A stretch of DNA of 40,647 nucleotides, from the NCBI GenBank assembly GCA_027483175.1, contig JAIXVE010000311.1, forward strand, positions 1 to 40,647, read 5' to 3'. Position 1 is the stretch's first letter, and each line of letters opens with the position of its first letter. The notes beneath the pieces are model-generated. The model saw only the letters and a list, made by a program, of their open reading frames with translations. It was not told where the DNA came from and did no database searches. Origin of the DNA: Verrucomicrobiaceae bacterium (GTDB taxonomy: Bacteria > Verrucomicrobiota > Verrucomicrobiia > Verrucomicrobiales > V1-33). This document shows, piece by piece, positions 7,840 to 14,779 of this stretch. The translations under genes were made by a program, and so were the position numbers.

Positions 7840-10650
7840 ATGCCTGCCAAGAAAGCCGCCGCGAAATCCTCCGGCAAAGCCGCCAAATACGTTTACACAT
7901 GGGGAGCCGGTAAAGCCGACGGCGACGGTTCCATGAAGGCCCTCCTCGGCGGAAAAGGCGCCAATCTCGCGGAAATGACCCGCATCAGCCTCCCAGTGCC
8001 TCCAGGATTCACCATCACCACCGAGGTCTGCACCTACTTCTACGCCAACAAGAAGACCTACCCATCCGTCCTCCAGTCCCAGATGGAAGCCGGTGTCAAA
8101 AACATGGAGAAAATCATGGGCTGCAAGTTCGGTGACGCCAAGGGCATGCCCCTCCTCGTCGCCGTCCGCTCCGGCGCCCGCGACTCCATGCCAGGCATGA
8201 TGGACACCATCCTCAACCTCGGTCTCAACGACCAGACGGTCCTCTCCCTCAGCTCCGCCACCAAAAACGAACGCTTCGCATGGGACTGCTACCGCCGCTT
8301 CATCCAGATGTACGGCGACGTCGTCCTCGGCGTCCAGAAGCGCGAAGGTGAAGACCACGAACCATTCGAAGTCGTCATCGAAAGCTTCAAACACCACAAG
8401 TACGGCAAGGACATCCTCGACTCCGACCTCACCGCCGACGACCAGAAGGAACTCGTCAAGCAATTCAAGGCCCTCGTCAAGGAACGCACCGGCAAGGTCT
8501 TCCCGAACGACCCATGGGACCAGCTCCGCGGTGCCGCCGGCGCCGTCTTCGGCTCGTGGATGAACGACCGCGCCATCGTCTATCGCCGCAAATACAACAT
8601 CCCCTCCGAGTGGGGCACCGCCGTCAACGTCCAGGCCATGGTCTACGGCAACACCGGCAATGACTCCGGTTCCGGCGTCGCTTTCACCCGTAACCCAGCC
8701 AACGGGGTCAATGAATTCTACGGCGAATTCCTCATCAACGCCCAGGGCGAAGACGTCGTCGCCGGTGTCCGTACCCCGGAACCCGTCGCCCAGCTCAAAA
8801 ACGAAATGCCCAAGGCCTACGCGGAACTCCTCAAGGTCCGCGCCACGCTCGAAAAGCACTTCAAAGACGTTCAGGACGTCGAGTTCACCATCCAGTCCGG
8901 CAAGCTCTTCATGCTCCAGACCCGGAACGGCAAGCGCACCGCCGCCGCCGCCCTCAAGTTCGCCTCCGACATGGTGAAGGAAAAACTCATCGACTGGGAA
9001 ACCGCCATCCTGCGCAACCCAGCCGATCAGCTCGAGCAACTCCTCGCTCCTGACTTCGACCTCGCCGAACTCAAAAAGGCCAAGATCCTCGCCTCCGGTC
9101 TCCCCGCAGGTCCAGGCGCAGCTTCCGGCGTCATCTACCTCAATGCCGACCGCGCTGCCGCCGCCGCCGAAAAAGGCGCCGACGTCCTCCTCGTCCGCAA
9201 CGAAACCTCCCCGGAAGACCTCCGCGGCATGATCGCCGCCGTCGGGATCCTCACCGCCAAAGGCGGGGTCTCCTCCCACGCCGCGCTCGTCGCCCGTCAG
9301 ATGGGTAAGGTCTGTATCTGCGGCGCCAGCGCCGTCGAAATCGACTACGACAAGAAGACGGTCACCATCGCCGGCCAGACGTTCCACGAAGGCAAAGACA
9401 GCCTCAGCATCGACGGCACCGCCGGCACGATCTACGGCGGTAAGCTCAAGACCGGTCCATCCTCCATCGTCATGGGCCTCCTCTTCGGCGACAAGGCCGC
9501 TCAGAAGACGGAGAAATTCGCCGCCTTCAAGGAACTCATGGACTGGTGCTCCAAGGCCACCCGCCTCGCCGTCCGCACCAACGCCGACAACCCGGAACAA
9601 ACCGCCCAGGCCATCGCCTTCGGCGCTCAGGGCATCGGCCTCACCCGCACGGAACACATGTTCTTCGAAGGCGACCGCATCGACGCGGTCCGCGAAATGA
9701 TCCTCGCGGAAACCCTCGAAGCCCGCAAGGCCGCTCTCGCCAAGCTCCTCCCCTATCAACGCGAGGACTTCACCGGCATCTTCACAGCCCTCAAGGGCCT
9801 CCCTGCCACCATCCGTCTCCTCGACCCACCGCTGCACGAATTCGTGCCGCATGAGGCCAAGGCCCAGGCGGACCTCGCCAAGAAGATGGGCGTCTCTGCC
9901 GACAAGGTGAAACACCGCGTCGAACAACTCCACGAGTTCAACCCGATGCTCGGTCACCGCGGCTGCCGTCTCGGCATCGCCTACCCCGAAATCACCGAAA
10001 TGCAGGCCCGCGCCATCTTCGAAGCCGCCGCCGACGTGGCCAAGAAGAAAATCCCCGTGAAGCCTGAAGTCATGATCCCGCTTGTCGGGTTCAAAAAGGA
10101 ATTCGACCTCCAGGCCGAAATCGTCCACCGCGTCGCCGCTGAAGTCATGGCCGAGAAGAAGATCAAATTCTCCTATCAGGTCGGCACCATGATCGAAGTC
10201 CCCCGCGGCGCCCTCACCGCCGACGAAATCGCCGTCAATGCCGAGTTCTTCAGCTTCGGCACGAACGACCTCACGCAGACCGCCCTCGGCATCAGCCGCG
10301 ACGACATGGGTTCCTTCCTCATGCCGTACACCGAAAACGAGATCTTCAAAAAGAACCCGTTCGCCACCCTCGACACCACCGGCGTCGGTCAGCTCATGCA
10401 GACCGCCGTCACCAAAGGCCGCTCCGTCCGCCCGGACATCAAGCTCGGCATCTGCGGTGAACACGGCGGTGACCCGGACAGCGTCAAGTTCTGTCACAAG
10501 ATCGGTCTCGCCTACGTCAGCTGCTCGCCTTACCGCGTCCCAGTCGCTCGCCTCGCCGCCGCCCAGGCCGCCATCGAGGAAAAACGCGCCTCCGGCTCCA
10601 AAGCCGCCCCAGCCAAAAAGGCCGCTAAGAAGGCCGCGAAGAAGAAGTAA
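7840..10650 (+). CDS. ppdK: pyruvate, phosphate dikinase with Lys/Ala-rich terminal tails
   Basis: The enzyme interconverts pyruvate, ATP and phosphate with phosphoenolpyruvate, AMP and pyrophosphate in the cytoplasm. The chain is 936 residues, longer than the usual roughly 875. The ATG at 7840 starts [16 protein letters not shown], ahead of the normal N-terminus KYVYTWGAG. In order it has the nucleotide-binding domain ([10 protein letters not shown] near residue 35), the swivelling phosphohistidine domain with catalytic His480 in [15 protein letters not shown], and the PEP/pyruvate barrel with [10 protein letters not shown] and catalytic Cys895 in [15 protein letters not shown]. The residue before the Ser-His pair, the Thr phosphorylated by PPDK regulatory proteins in plants and some bacteria, is Ser here. 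The C-terminus ends in [15 protein letters not shown] strong terminator follows 37 bases downstream. Confidence 0.96.
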   Translation: MPAKKAAAKSSGKAAKYVYTWGAGKADGDGSMKALLGGKGANLAEMTRISLPVPPGFTITTEVCTYFYANKKTYPSVLQSQMEAGVKNMEKIMGCKFGDAKGMPLLVAVRSGARDSMPGMMDTILNLGLNDQTVLSLSSATKNERFAWDCYRRFIQMYGDVVLGVQKREGEDHEPFEVVIESFKHHKYGKDILDSDLTADDQKELVKQFKALVKERTGKVFPNDPWDQLRGAAGAVFGSWMNDRAIVYRRKYNIPSEWGTAVNVQAMVYGNTGNDSGSGVAFTRNPANGVNEFYGEFLINAQGEDVVAGVRTPEPVAQLKNEMPKAYAELLKVRATLEKHFKDVQDVEFTIQSGKLFMLQTRNGKRTAAAALKFASDMVKEKLIDWETAILRNPADQLEQLLAPDFDLAELKKAKILASGLPAGPGAASGVIYLNADRAAAAAEKGADVLLVRNETSPEDLRGMIAAVGILTAKGGVSSHAALVARQMGKVCICGASAVEIDYDKKTVTIAGQTFHEGKDSLSIDGTAGTIYGGKLKTGPSSIVMGLLFGDKAAQKTEKFAAFKELMDWCSKATRLAVRTNADNPEQTAQAIAFGAQGIGLTRTEHMFFEGDRIDAVREMILAETLEARKAALAKLLPYQREDFTGIFTALKGLPATIRLLDPPLHEFVPHEAKAQADLAKKMGVSADKVKHRVEQLHEFNPMLGHRGCRLGIAYPEITEMQARAIFEAAADVAKKKIPVKPEVMIPLVGFKKEFDLQAEIVHRVAAEVMAEKKIKFSYQVGTMIEVPRGALTADEIAVNAEFFSFGTNDLTQTALGISRDDMGSFLMPYTENEIFKKNPFATLDTTGVGQLMQTAVTKGRSVRPDIKLGICGEHGGDPDSVKFCHKIGLAYVSCSPYRVPVARLAAAQAAIEEKRASGSKAAPAKKAAKKAAKKK

Positions 10651-10686
10651 TCCAAAGCGCTCCGGCGCCTGACATTGCCCGAACAT

Positions 10687-10725
10687 CAACCGCCCCGGTC
10701 AGCAATGGCCGGGGCGGTTGCTTTT
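10687..10725 (+). terminator. intrinsic terminator after ppdK (GCAA-loop hairpin, copy A)
   Basis: The arms 10687-10701 and 10706-10720 pair over 15 positions, with one G-U wobble, around a GCAA tetraloop at 10702-10705. Four T residues follow at 10722-10725. The hairpin starts 37 bases after the ppdK stop, so it is a textbook Rho-independent terminator for that gene. The wobble pairs only in the plus-strand transcript. The apical 14 bases GGTCAGCAATGGCC recur exactly at 11643 and 28788. Confidence 0.88.
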
Positions 10726-10752
10726 GATGCCGATCATGGCATTCCTCCAGCA

Positions 10753-11301
10753 GTGAATCAGCCCGCCACCACTCTCGGCCGCGACGAATGGTTCGCCGTC
10801 TTGGAACGGCTGGCGGATGCTTTGGGCGATGGTACGGAAGTGAAACTCTGCCTCATCGGCTCCGCCGCCTGCATCCTCGGCGGCATGGACGGGCGCACTT
10901 CCCGCGACCTCGACGTCTGGAAGCCAGCCAGCGACTACGACCGCCGGGAACTCGCCCGCGCAGCAGAAGCTGCCGGACTTCTTTTCGACCCCATCGCCGA
11001 GAACCTTCCCGCCGGCCCCTATCTCCAACTGATTGATCCCATCCCTGCCGAACTGGGCAGCTTTGAACCCGTCTTCCTTGAGCGCATCGGGCGCCTCCGC
11101 CTCTACCGCCCGCCCATCGAAAACCTCATCGTCTCCAAGCTCATCCGTTGCGAACCACGAGACTTGAGCGACATCCGATTCCTCATCAGCCGCTACCATC
11201 CTAGCGCCGAACTCATCCGGCAAATCATCGCCGGCATCTCCCCGCGAAACCGTGAGCAAGCCGCAGAAAACCTCATCTATCTCACCGCCATTCAGCCATG
11301 A
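10753..11301 (+). CDS. nucleotidyltransferase-like protein (DUF6036-type)
   Basis: The protein has 182 residues if started at the GTG at 10753. Earlier in-frame starts (TTG 10675, ATG 10705) lie before or inside the terminator hairpin and would translate through it. A later GTG at 10839 would cut into the fold. The segment CLIGSAACILGG followed by SRDLDVW resembles the nucleotidyltransferase-fold signature (Gly-Ser, then Asp-x-Asp) of DUF6036/AbiEii-like proteins. The C-terminal part is helical. The gene overlaps the next small gene by four bases (ATGA), so the two are translationally coupled. Nucleotidyltransferase-like genes paired with a small partner are often mobile toxin-antitoxin or defence modules; that role is inference here. 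I am fairly sure of the fold and unsure of the function. Confidence 0.68.
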   Translation: MNQPATTLGRDEWFAVLERLADALGDGTEVKLCLIGSAACILGGMDGRTSRDLDVWKPASDYDRRELARAAEAAGLLFDPIAENLPAGPYLQLIDPIPAELGSFEPVFLERIGRLRLYRPPIENLIVSKLIRCEPRDLSDIRFLISRYHPSAELIRQIIAGISPRNREQAAENLIYLTAIQP

Positions 11302-11549
11302 CCGCACGTGAAGAAGAACTGATCGCCCGCCACCTCCTAGAGCACCAGGACGAGATAGACGTCTGCTTCAAGAACAAGGAGTGGGCCAAACTCGCCGCCC
11401 TCGTCCGCTACGCCCGCAACGACGCGCCCAAGTCCCTCATCCACACCGATCCCGCCCTCTACCGCCACCTCCGCGAGTGCATCACCCGCTTCTTCCTCCG
11501 CGGCGGTGATGCCTTCTCCCTGGAGAAACTGGAAGCACTCGCCAACTGA
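11298..11549 (+). CDS. small helical protein coupled to the nucleotidyltransferase-like gene
   Basis: This is an 83-residue acidic/basic helical protein (starting MTAREEELIARHLLEHQDE). The family is not recognised. Its ATG at 11298 overlaps the stop of the upstream gene in an ATGA arrangement, the classic sign of translational coupling and of a physical or functional partner. There is no signal peptide, membrane span or DNA-binding motif that I can name. It could be the binding partner or neutralising component of the upstream nucleotidyltransferase-like protein. About 90 bases downstream lies the second copy of the GCAA-loop hairpin, which would end a two-gene transcript. Confidence 0.65.
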   Translation: MTAREEELIARHLLEHQDEIDVCFKNKEWAKLAALVRYARNDAPKSLIHTDPALYRHLRECITRFFLRGGDAFSLEKLEALAN

Positions 11550-11635
11550 CTAGCAATTCATCCGCGAGCCGAACCCGCGCCTGCGCTTCGGCGGATGATT
11601 GCCTCCGGCAGGTGCCCGCCGCCGTCCGCGCCCAT

Positions 11636-11672
11636 CGTGCCGGGTCAGCAATGGCCGGCGCGTCTCTCTTTG
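11636..11672 (+). terminator. GCAA-loop hairpin, copy B (probable terminator of the two-gene unit)
   Basis: Arms 11636-11647 and 11652-11662 form 11 pairs (two of them G-U) with one bulged G at 11642, capped by GCAA at 11648-11651. A pyrimidine-rich stretch (TCTCTCTTT) follows from 11663. The apical 14-mer GGTCAGCAATGGCC (11643-11656) is identical to copies at 10697 and 28788, while the lower stem differs. Confidence 0.65.
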
Positions 11673-11734
11673 GATTTGTAGTGTTCGACATCCTCGAGGA
11701 TTCTGAGAACATTGGGCCTGAGCTACCATCCACC

Positions 11735-13135
11735 ATGACAAACCTTGATCCCTTTGTTCCAGCTATCACGCGGTTCCTCGGCGATAGTCTTCAACGTTGC
11801 CTTGGGGCGCATTCCGATCACGAGTTCACATCCGCCGGATTGCTCTGCTGCGAGTGGACCGGTGTTCTGGGGTTTGGGATGAACACGGGAGACTCAGACG
11901 ATGTGCTGATGTGTCGGGGTGTCCCGGACTTCGTTGTCCTCGACGACGAGGAACTCACTTTTGATGAATGGGAGGAGGAGTTCAGAGGAGATCAGCCGCA
12001 ATTCAGCTATCTCGGGCAGACCCTCGAGGGGACAGATCAGGCGATTTTCGAATTTCTGATCACAGTATCGAAGGGATGGCTCGCAAGCAATCCCCTGCCG
12101 CCAGGCGTGAGGTGGTTTGGTGTCGACCTGCGCGACGGAAACGGCACAGAGTTCTGGGAGGTGAATCGCGATCATCCGCAAAGTCCTTCCGCGCCAGCCA
12201 GTTCCTGGCCCGATCCTCTGAAGGTCGGCCCGGGAATCCCGGTTTTCGTTCCGTCCGGGGATCAACTGCTTCAGTTCGGAGACCCGGCTTCCCTATGGAA
12301 TCTGACTGCGCGTGCCAAGGCTTGGACAAGGCGGTTAATGCGCAAAGGGCGACGCTGCGTCTTCTCCCCGGATGGAAGCATGATCGCAGTATCGACGGAA
12401 CGGAACGGGGTGGCTGTGCTGGCGTTTCCTGACATGTCGGAGATCGCCCGGTGGGATCACCCGGATGGAACATCCAGCACATCGAATTTGGCGTTCTCGC
12501 CTTGCGGGAAGTATGTGGTTCAAGGAACAGGCTCATCCACTGGTGGGGCAGTGCTGGAGGTTCACGCAGCGTCCAGCGGAGAACTGATCATGGAGGAACG
12601 GTATGAAGACGCGACCATCCAGAACCTGCATGCCTGCGATAGTGGGTCCACGATTCTGTGGAGCTACTTCGCGCGGGCTGAGCGTAATCACCACTGGTAC
12701 ATGCGGACATGGCCGTTTGAATGCGGGTGTCCTGGAACGAGGCTTCCTGTGGACTTTCCCTCCAAGATCGACGGCATCAGCCCATCGGGCAGATTGGTTC
12801 TGGTCAGAAGGTTTGAGCGCGAGGCGGTCGATGGCAGGAACTACTGGCTTGATATCCTCACAGCTCCTGATCTTGTGCCCGCTATCCAAGGAGGTTCCAG
12901 TATCGGTGGATTCAAAAACCTTCGTATTTCATCAATTGATCCGGCAGAACGAGTGCTGATCATTCCTGCGGAAGGTCAATTCGAGATTCGTGATCTCAAG
13001 ACGCTGAGCCTCATCAGGAGCATCCGCGCCAAGTATCCCGAAACCGCGATCTTTTCCGCCGACGGTCAGTATGTGGCACTGGTGGCCACTACGGTCGAAA
13101 TTCTGCGGACATCGTCTCTGCTCGCAGGCGATTGA
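11735..13135 (+). CDS. WD40-like beta-propeller protein of atypical composition
   Basis: The protein has 466 residues. The ATG at 11735 was preferred because the 41 codons before it include the copy-B hairpin. Residues 1 to about 190 form an unrecognised N-terminal domain rich in Asp and Glu. From about residue 200 there are repeating blade-like units marked by FSPDGSMIAV, FSPCGKYVV, ISPSGRLVL and FSADGQYVAL, typical of WD40/PD40-type propellers, which are protein-interaction platforms. There is no signal peptide, so a cytosolic site is likely. Sampled 60-base lines inside it have roughly 53-55% G+C against about 75% in a sampled line of the following hen1 gene, and its codons are mixed, which suggests recent acquisition. 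It precedes the RNA-repair genes on the same strand, but a 243-base gap separates them. Confidence 0.7.
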   Translation: MTNLDPFVPAITRFLGDSLQRCLGAHSDHEFTSAGLLCCEWTGVLGFGMNTGDSDDVLMCRGVPDFVVLDDEELTFDEWEEEFRGDQPQFSYLGQTLEGTDQAIFEFLITVSKGWLASNPLPPGVRWFGVDLRDGNGTEFWEVNRDHPQSPSAPASSWPDPLKVGPGIPVFVPSGDQLLQFGDPASLWNLTARAKAWTRRLMRKGRRCVFSPDGSMIAVSTERNGVAVLAFPDMSEIARWDHPDGTSSTSNLAFSPCGKYVVQGTGSSTGGAVLEVHAASSGELIMEERYEDATIQNLHACDSGSTILWSYFARAERNHHWYMRTWPFECGCPGTRLPVDFPSKIDGISPSGRLVLVRRFEREAVDGRNYWLDILTAPDLVPAIQGGSSIGGFKNLRISSIDPAERVLIIPAEGQFEIRDLKTLSLIRSIRAKYPETAIFSADGQYVALVATTVEILRTSSLLAGD

Positions 13136-13378
13136 AACGACCTAAGTCACGCACATCCTCTTCTGCGGCAGATCCCACCCCAAGCATCAGTCTGCCGACC
13201 GAAAATGCGTTCAGAGAAAACCTGAAGCAAACAGCTAGGACGCAAGCACCGCCGCAAACACCCGGAAGGCCCGTGGAACTGTGATGGACGACGCCGAATT
13301 CGTCGCTCTCCGGTGGCGGGAATCGTCAATCCACCTCATTTTTCCCTGACTCCAGCCCGCACGAGGAAAGGCCCCGCC

Positions 13379-14779
13379 ATGCTGATGACCATCACTTCAA
13401 CCCACGAGAACGCCACGGATCTCGGATTCCTGCTCCGCAAGAATCCCGCCCGCGCGCAGTCGTTCAGCCTTTCCTTCGGCACCGCGCACGTCTTCTACCC
13501 GGTCGCCTCGCCGGAATGCTGCACGGTCGCGCTGCTCGTCGAGGTCGATCCCATCGGTCTGGTCCGCGGACGTCGAGGATCGGCTGATAACGGCCGTCCG
13601 CTCGAACAGTACGTCAATGACCGCCCGTACGTCCCCTCGTCGTTCCTCAGCGTCGCCATCGCGGACGTTTTCAGCAGCGCCCTCGCTGGTGGCTGCAAGG
13701 AAAAGCCCGAACTCGCCGACCTGCCGCTGCCGCTGACCGTCGAATTGCCCGCTCTGCCGTGCCGCGGGGGCGAAGGCTTCCTCCGCAGTCTCTTCGAGCC
13801 GCTCGGCTACACAGTGACCGCCCGACGGCTCCCACTCGACGAACACTTTCCTGACTGGGGAGGCAGTCCGTACTCCCACGTCACGCTCGCCGCCACCCTG
13901 CCGCTTCACGCACTCCTCTCGCATCTCTACGTGCTCATGCCCGTCCTCGACAACGACAAGCATTACTGGGTCGGCGAAGAGGAAGTCCTCAAGCTCCTGC
14001 GCCACGGCGAGGGCTGGCTCCCCGCCCATCCCGAGCGGAACCAGATCACTCGTCGTTATCTCAAACACCGTCCCAGTCTCGTCGACGACGCCCTCCTCCG
14101 TCTCGCCGCCGAGGACGGCATGGCTCCCGAAGAAGTCGCCGACCCGCTAGCCGAACCTGATGAACCCAGCGGGCCGCGCCACCGTCTCAACGATCAGCGG
14201 CTCGGTTCTGTCATGGCCGTGCTCAAAACCTCCGGGGCCTCCAGGGTACTCGACCTCGGCTGCGGAGAAGGCCGCCTGTTAGGACTGCTCCTGAAGGAAC
14301 GGCAGTTCACCTCCATCCTCGGCATGGATGTCTCCCATCGCGCCCTCGAAATCGCCAGCAACCGGCTCCATCTCGACCGGCTGCCGCCGCCGCAGCGCGA
14401 ACGCCTCCGTCTCATCCAGGGCTCGCTCATCTACCGCGACGAACGCCTCGCAGGCTTCGACGCCGCCGCCGTCGTCGAAGTCATCGAGCACCTCGACGCC
14501 CCGCGGCTCGCCGCCTTCGAACGCGTTCTCTTCGAGTTCGCCCGCCCGGGAACCGTCGTCATCACCACTCCTAACCGCGAGTACAACGTGAAATGGGAAT
14601 CGCTTCCCGCCGGCCGCTTCCGGCATCGCGACCACCGCTTCGAATGGACGCGCGCCGAGTTCCGCGCATGGGCCGACGCCGTCGCCGCACGCTTCGGCTA
14701 TGAAGCCCGCTTCCTCCCGGTCGGCCCCGAGGACGCCGAAGTCGGTTCACCAACACAAATGGGGGTCTTCACCCGATGA
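13379..14779 (+). CDS. hen1: bacterial Hen1, RNA 3'-terminal 2'-O-methyltransferase
   Basis: The protein has 466 residues. The ATG at 13379 is preceded by a purine-rich GAGGAAAG about ten bases upstream and matches the usual Hen1 N-terminus (MLMTITSTHENATDLGFLL). Bacterial Hen1 methylates the ribose 2'-OH at the 3' end of ribotoxin-cleaved RNA during repair. The N-terminal half is the Pnkp-partner domain with the long conserved run around VNDRPYVPSSFLS. The C-terminal SAM-dependent methyltransferase carries VLDLGCGEGRLL (about residue 290), the metal-binding EVIEH (Glu367, Glu370, His371) and a second His in RHRDHRFEW (residues 415-423). The stop overlaps the pnkp start by four bases (ATGA), so the two are translationally coupled, as in other Hen1-Pnkp cassettes. 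Confidence 0.95.
   Translation: MLMTITSTHENATDLGFLLRKNPARAQSFSLSFGTAHVFYPVASPECCTVALLVEVDPIGLVRGRRGSADNGRPLEQYVNDRPYVPSSFLSVAIADVFSSALAGGCKEKPELADLPLPLTVELPALPCRGGEGFLRSLFEPLGYTVTARRLPLDEHFPDWGGSPYSHVTLAATLPLHALLSHLYVLMPVLDNDKHYWVGEEEVLKLLRHGEGWLPAHPERNQITRRYLKHRPSLVDDALLRLAAEDGMAPEEVADPLAEPDEPSGPRHRLNDQRLGSVMAVLKTSGASRVLDLGCGEGRLLGLLLKERQFTSILGMDVSHRALEIASNRLHLDRLPPPQRERLRLIQGSLIYRDERLAGFDAAAVVEVIEHLDAPRLAAFERVLFEFARPGTVVITTPNREYNVKWESLPAGRFRHRDHRFEWTRAEFRAWADAVAARFGYEARFLPVGPEDAEVGSPTQMGVFTR

Noticed and set aside
7828-10689. A 953-codon open frame on the minus strand covering the whole ppdK gene
   Set aside because: It mirrors ppdK exactly, encodes low-complexity Glu/Asp/Gly/Val-rich sequence and arises from the strong C-ending codon use of the real gene. 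The PPDK motifs are in the plus frame.
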